DNA of 37,303 bases from the NCBI RefSeq assembly GCF_001296045.1, contig NZ_LJHS01000014.1, positions 1 through 37,303 of the forward strand. Direction: 5' to 3'. The position numbers and the translations under genes were made by a program. Shown piece after piece: positions 34,940-37,303 of the stretch. This stretch comes from Rhizobium sp. AAP43 (GTDB lineage Bacteria; Pseudomonadota; Alphaproteobacteria; Rhizobiales; Rhizobiaceae). The stretch's first letter is position 1. Every line of letters begins with the position of its first letter. Below the pieces are notes generated by a model. It was not told the DNA's origin, ran no database searches, and was given only the letters and a program-made list of their open reading frames with translations.

Positions 34940-36454
34940 ATGCCGGAGCGGATGCGCACATGGGAAATGCCGAACGAAGCAGCAGAGCGGCCACGCTTCA
35001 GCCTGCCGTTTCTGGTCAGGGCCTTCGCGCTGGTGCTGATTGGCCTGTCGGCGCTGTCTCTGTTCTTTGTCGGCTCCATTGCCTCGCACAAGGCGGATGA
35101 ACTCGCCTTCGACAAGCAGCTCGTCCTCGTCGACAATGCGATCCGCGACCGGCAGAGCCTGATGGCGCGCGACCAGCTCGGCCTTGCCCGGTGGGATCGG
35201 TCCGTCGAGCGCATCGTCCTGGATTTTCGCCAGTCCTACATCGAGGATGAGTTCGTCGAATCGCTTTGGCACGACTTCGGCCACGAGCGCAGCTTTCTCG
35301 TCGGCCCCGGCGGGCGCCTGTTGATGACCGCCTGGCGCGATGATGTGGACTTCGCCGAACGGGTGCTCAGCAAGGACGAGGGCCTGATGCAGCTGGTTGA
35401 TCTGGCCATTGCCCGCCACAATACCAACCGTATCGCAATCACCGGCGGCTTCAGCCAGCGACCGGTTCAGGCCGCTCGTATCCATGAGATCGCGGCCTAT
35501 GGTTTCGTCGAGATCGATGGCACCCCGATGATCGCGAGTGCCATGGCCATCGTCCCGGATGACGGTGCCGTTGCGCTGCCAGCGGGTCCCCCCGTGGTTC
35601 TCGTCTCTGCCCATCCCGTTGACGCCGTGTTCATCAACGACCTGAATGCGCAGCTCGAACTCCCGGGCATCGCGTTCCGGATCAACGAGGATGGCCTTCT
35701 GCAGATCTTCGATGTCGGCAACCGCATGCTGGGCAGCTTCATCTGGACCGTCGAGAAACCGGGGGCGGACATCTGGTCGGTGGTGGTGCCGGCAGTCGTG
35801 CTTCTATGCGGCCTGCTTCTGACCGCAAGCTTCGTGCTCGGCCGCTATATAAGCCGGTTGTCGATCCGGCTCGAGGAGAGCGAACGCCGCAACCGCGAGC
35901 TTGCCCATCGCGATACGCTGTCCGGTCTTGCCAATCGCCTGAGCTTTGATCGGGCGCTGAACGAGGCGGCGGACCGCCTCGCCCATGCCCCCTTTGCCGT
36001 GATTGCCGGCGATCTCGATCGCTTCAAGGCGGTCAACGATCAGCACGGCCATGCCGCAGGCGACGCCGTCATCCGGACAGTGGCGGAGCGCCTCCGCAGC
36101 GCTGTCGGAGCGTACGGTCTTGTCGGGCGTGTCGGCGGCGACGAATTCGTCATTCTGGTCGATGCGTTCCGCGATCGCCCGCGGCTGGCGCTGCTCGCCC
36201 AGACCATCCTCACCTCGGTGTCGCGACCGATCATGCTGCCATCCGGCACGCTCGTCGATGTTGGCATCAGCCTTGGCATTGCGGTCGCCCCGGAAAATGG
36301 CATCTCCGCCCATGCGATCATGGCGACCGCCGATCGCTCGCTCTACGCCTCCAAGCAGGGCGGCCGGGGTCGGGTTTTCTTCGCCGAGGATCTGGATACG
36401 GCAAACCTGCACGAAACCGATACGCGGAGTGCTGATGCCGCCAATGCGGCCTGA
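34940..36454 (+). CDS. CHASE4-like/GGDEF diguanylate cyclase, membrane-bound
   Basis: The 504-residue protein has TM helix 1 at about residues 24-46, a large periplasmic sensor (47-278) with the CHASE4-like RDQLGLARWDRSVERIVLDF and AAYGFVEIDGTPMIASAMAI stretches, TM helix 2 at about 279-301, and a GGDEF domain with RDTLSGLANRLSFDRAL, DLDRFKAVNDQHGH and GRVGGDEF (GGDEF at 399-403). The inhibitory RxxD site is absent (GAYG). It probably senses a periplasmic signal and makes cyclic di-GMP. Confidence 0.9.
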   Translation: MPERMRTWEMPNEAAERPRFSLPFLVRAFALVLIGLSALSLFFVGSIASHKADELAFDKQLVLVDNAIRDRQSLMARDQLGLARWDRSVERIVLDFRQSYIEDEFVESLWHDFGHERSFLVGPGGRLLMTAWRDDVDFAERVLSKDEGLMQLVDLAIARHNTNRIAITGGFSQRPVQAARIHEIAAYGFVEIDGTPMIASAMAIVPDDGAVALPAGPPVVLVSAHPVDAVFINDLNAQLELPGIAFRINEDGLLQIFDVGNRMLGSFIWTVEKPGADIWSVVVPAVVLLCGLLLTASFVLGRYISRLSIRLEESERRNRELAHRDTLSGLANRLSFDRALNEAADRLAHAPFAVIAGDLDRFKAVNDQHGHAAGDAVIRTVAERLRSAVGAYGLVGRVGGDEFVILVDAFRDRPRLALLAQTILTSVSRPIMLPSGTLVDVGISLGIAVAPENGISAHAIMATADRSLYASKQGGRGRVFFAEDLDTANLHETDTRSADAANAA

Positions 36455-36499
36455 CGTCACCTGAACGGCTGTCTTCCCGATCCTTGCCGCGCTCACGGC

Positions 36500-36522
36500 C
36501 GCCGGTTGCGATCGAACCGGCG
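36500..36522. terminator. convergent terminator-like hairpin
   Basis: CGCCGGTT (36500-36507) pairs with AACCGGCG (36515-36522) over GCGATCG. It lies between the convergent cyclase and DUF1883 genes. No T tract; it may still end transcription. Confidence 0.45.
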
Positions 36523-36543
36523 CCGGCGGTGAAGGTCAGGTTA

Positions 36544-36855
36544 TCAGGATACTTTCTGCCTCGGCTGAACAGCCGGGGCGGCGATCATCTTGACCTTGGA
36601 TTCCGCAAGGCCGTGATGGCCTTCCATGTCGACGATCAAGTGCCAGTGGCCGCTTTCCGGGATAACGATCTTCAGCGGCGACTTCTTCGCCACGCCGCCC
36701 TGAAACTTGTAGTCCAGCGTCTCCTTGAAGCGCTGAAAATTCGTGGGCGTCATCAGGCGCACATTGTTCACGGCAGACAGCGTCACCTCGATGATCGTAC
36801 CGGCGCGCTGTTCCTTGAGATCGTAATGGGTGAAGCGGAAAGTCGGTTTTGACAT
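36544..36855 (-). CDS. DUF1883 family protein
   Basis: The 103-residue protein has the DUF1883 pattern FRFTHYDLKEQRAGTIIEVTL, NNVRLMTPTNFQRFKE, KFQGGVAKKSPLKIVIPESG and HWHLIVDMEGH. No signal peptide or membrane segment is seen. The function of the family is unknown. On the minus strand a CATAAT (36885-36880) could be the -10 of its promoter, with AGGG ahead of the ATG at 36855. Confidence 0.85.
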   Translation of the reverse strand: MSKPTFRFTHYDLKEQRAGTIIEVTLSAVNNVRLMTPTNFQRFKETLDYKFQGGVAKKSPLKIVIPESGHWHLIVDMEGHHGLAESKVKMIAAPAVQPRQKVS

Positions 36856-36885
36856 TCGGCCCTGGTCTCCATGCTGTCTATTATG

Positions 36886-37303
36886 AAAAATGAATATACA
36901 CGAGGCCCGTTAAGGAAGCGTTGGCCGGAGGCGGTGGCAAGGGGCTAAACCGGGCAGGGAAGGCGGACTTTTTTGGGACGATCATGCCCCTTCTGCAACC
37001 GGGAGTGAAGGAGGGGTTCCGGATGCGTCAGCATGAGAGGTAAGGGCTCTCGGAAGGAGTTGTCGGCTGCCGAGGCCTCGCATGGGTCGCTGACGGGCGT
37101 CCCGAGGCCGCTGCCGCAACGCCCTCATGCCGGGGCGCACGGGGATGGCGCGGCCTTGATGCATCGCCCCGTAGCTTGGCGCATGGGTGGCGGGGTGGCC
37201 TCGCCCTTCGAGGCCGGGCAAGCCCGGCACCTCAGGATGAGGGGGAGGCGGTGGTGTTCAATCTGTCAAAAAACCAAGCTTCGCCGCCGGTCGGGATCGC
37301 TCC
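36886..37303. other. window end without a convincing gene, repeat-rich
   Basis: This stretch has no protein that looks like a known family on either strand; one 82-codon open frame on the minus strand (36982-37230) is proline- and arginine-rich with no domain and is likely chance. It contains the palindromic repeat at 37199-37242 and similar GC-rich partial palindromes. An unseen gene could start right of the window. Confidence 0.5.
37199..37242. repeat. palindromic intergenic repeat (CCTCATCCTGAGG type)
   Basis: The element folds as a nested hairpin: CCTC (37199-37202) with GAGG (37239-37242), CCT (37205-37207) with AGG (37234-37236), GAGG (37210-37213) with CCTC (37230-37233), and CCGGG (37214-37218) with CCCGG (37223-37227). 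I recall this CCTCATCCTGAGG-type repeat in many rhizobial genomes, dispersed between genes. Family membership is from memory; folding is seen directly. Confidence 0.6.

Noticed and set aside
36982..37230. 82-codon minus-strand frame at the window end
   Set aside because: Arg- and Pro-rich, no domain, and it overlaps a palindromic repeat.

Overview
The window comes from a GC-rich alphaproteobacterial chromosome, most likely a member of the Rhizobiaceae (Rhizobium/Agrobacterium/Ensifer relatives). This rests on the gene order tuf-S10-spc-alpha with secY-adk inside it, a zinc-free S14, a short-lid adenylate kinase, and neighbours familiar from rhizobia (msrPQ, DUF1883, a TauD-type oxygenase, degP-rarA). 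The species cannot be fixed from sequence reading alone.

Positions 1-15271 hold the last codons of tuf and then the complete ribosomal-protein supercluster on the plus strand: rpsJ rplC rplD rplW rplB rpsS rplV rpsC rplP rpmC rpsQ, rplN rplX rplE rpsN rpsH rplF rplR rpsE rpmD rplO, secY adk, rpsM rpsK rpoA rplQ. rpmJ and rpsD are not in the cluster. Most genes are tightly packed, but the gaps rpsJ-rplC, rpsQ-rplN, rplR-rpsE, rplO-secY, adk-rpsM, rpsM-rpsK, rpsK-rpoA and rpoA-rplQ are 100-250 bases long and hold hairpins, terminators or promoter-like sites. The cluster ends at a 12-bp-stem bidirectional terminator (15244-15271).

Positions 15272-32128 are an accessory or variable stretch. It holds a DoxX membrane protein behind a perfect FNR/FixK box; an ECF42-type sigma factor with its DGPF/YCII partner and a TGTCGA-type promoter; divergent DUF2809 and DUF817 membrane proteins; a two-receiver GGEEF diguanylate cyclase; msrPQ; a secreted nuclease; ilvD; a VOC protein; a translationally coupled class II aldolase-fold/2-oxoglutarate oxygenase pair with a divergent LysR regulator; a glutathione S-transferase; an AbrB-PemK toxin-antitoxin pair; an LprI-like protein; and a serine hydrolase.

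Positions 32129-37303 hold a periplasmic DegP/HtrA protease overlapping the recombination ATPase gene rarA, a CHASE4-like/GGDEF diguanylate cyclase, a DUF1883 gene, and a final 450 bases without a convincing gene but with a rhizobial-style palindromic repeat. From memory of rhizobial gene order, degP-rarA often lies close to rplQ, so the 17-kb stretch between them here may be inserted or rearranged.

The most interesting unexplained signals are the structured RNA candidates in the ribosomal gaps (especially rpsM-rpsK, rplR-rpsE and rpsJ-rplC), the FNR/FixK box at doxX, the ECF42 promoter candidate, and the oxygenase/aldolase-fold pair in which the aldolase-fold protein keeps its metal-binding histidines but appears to lack the catalytic glutamate.
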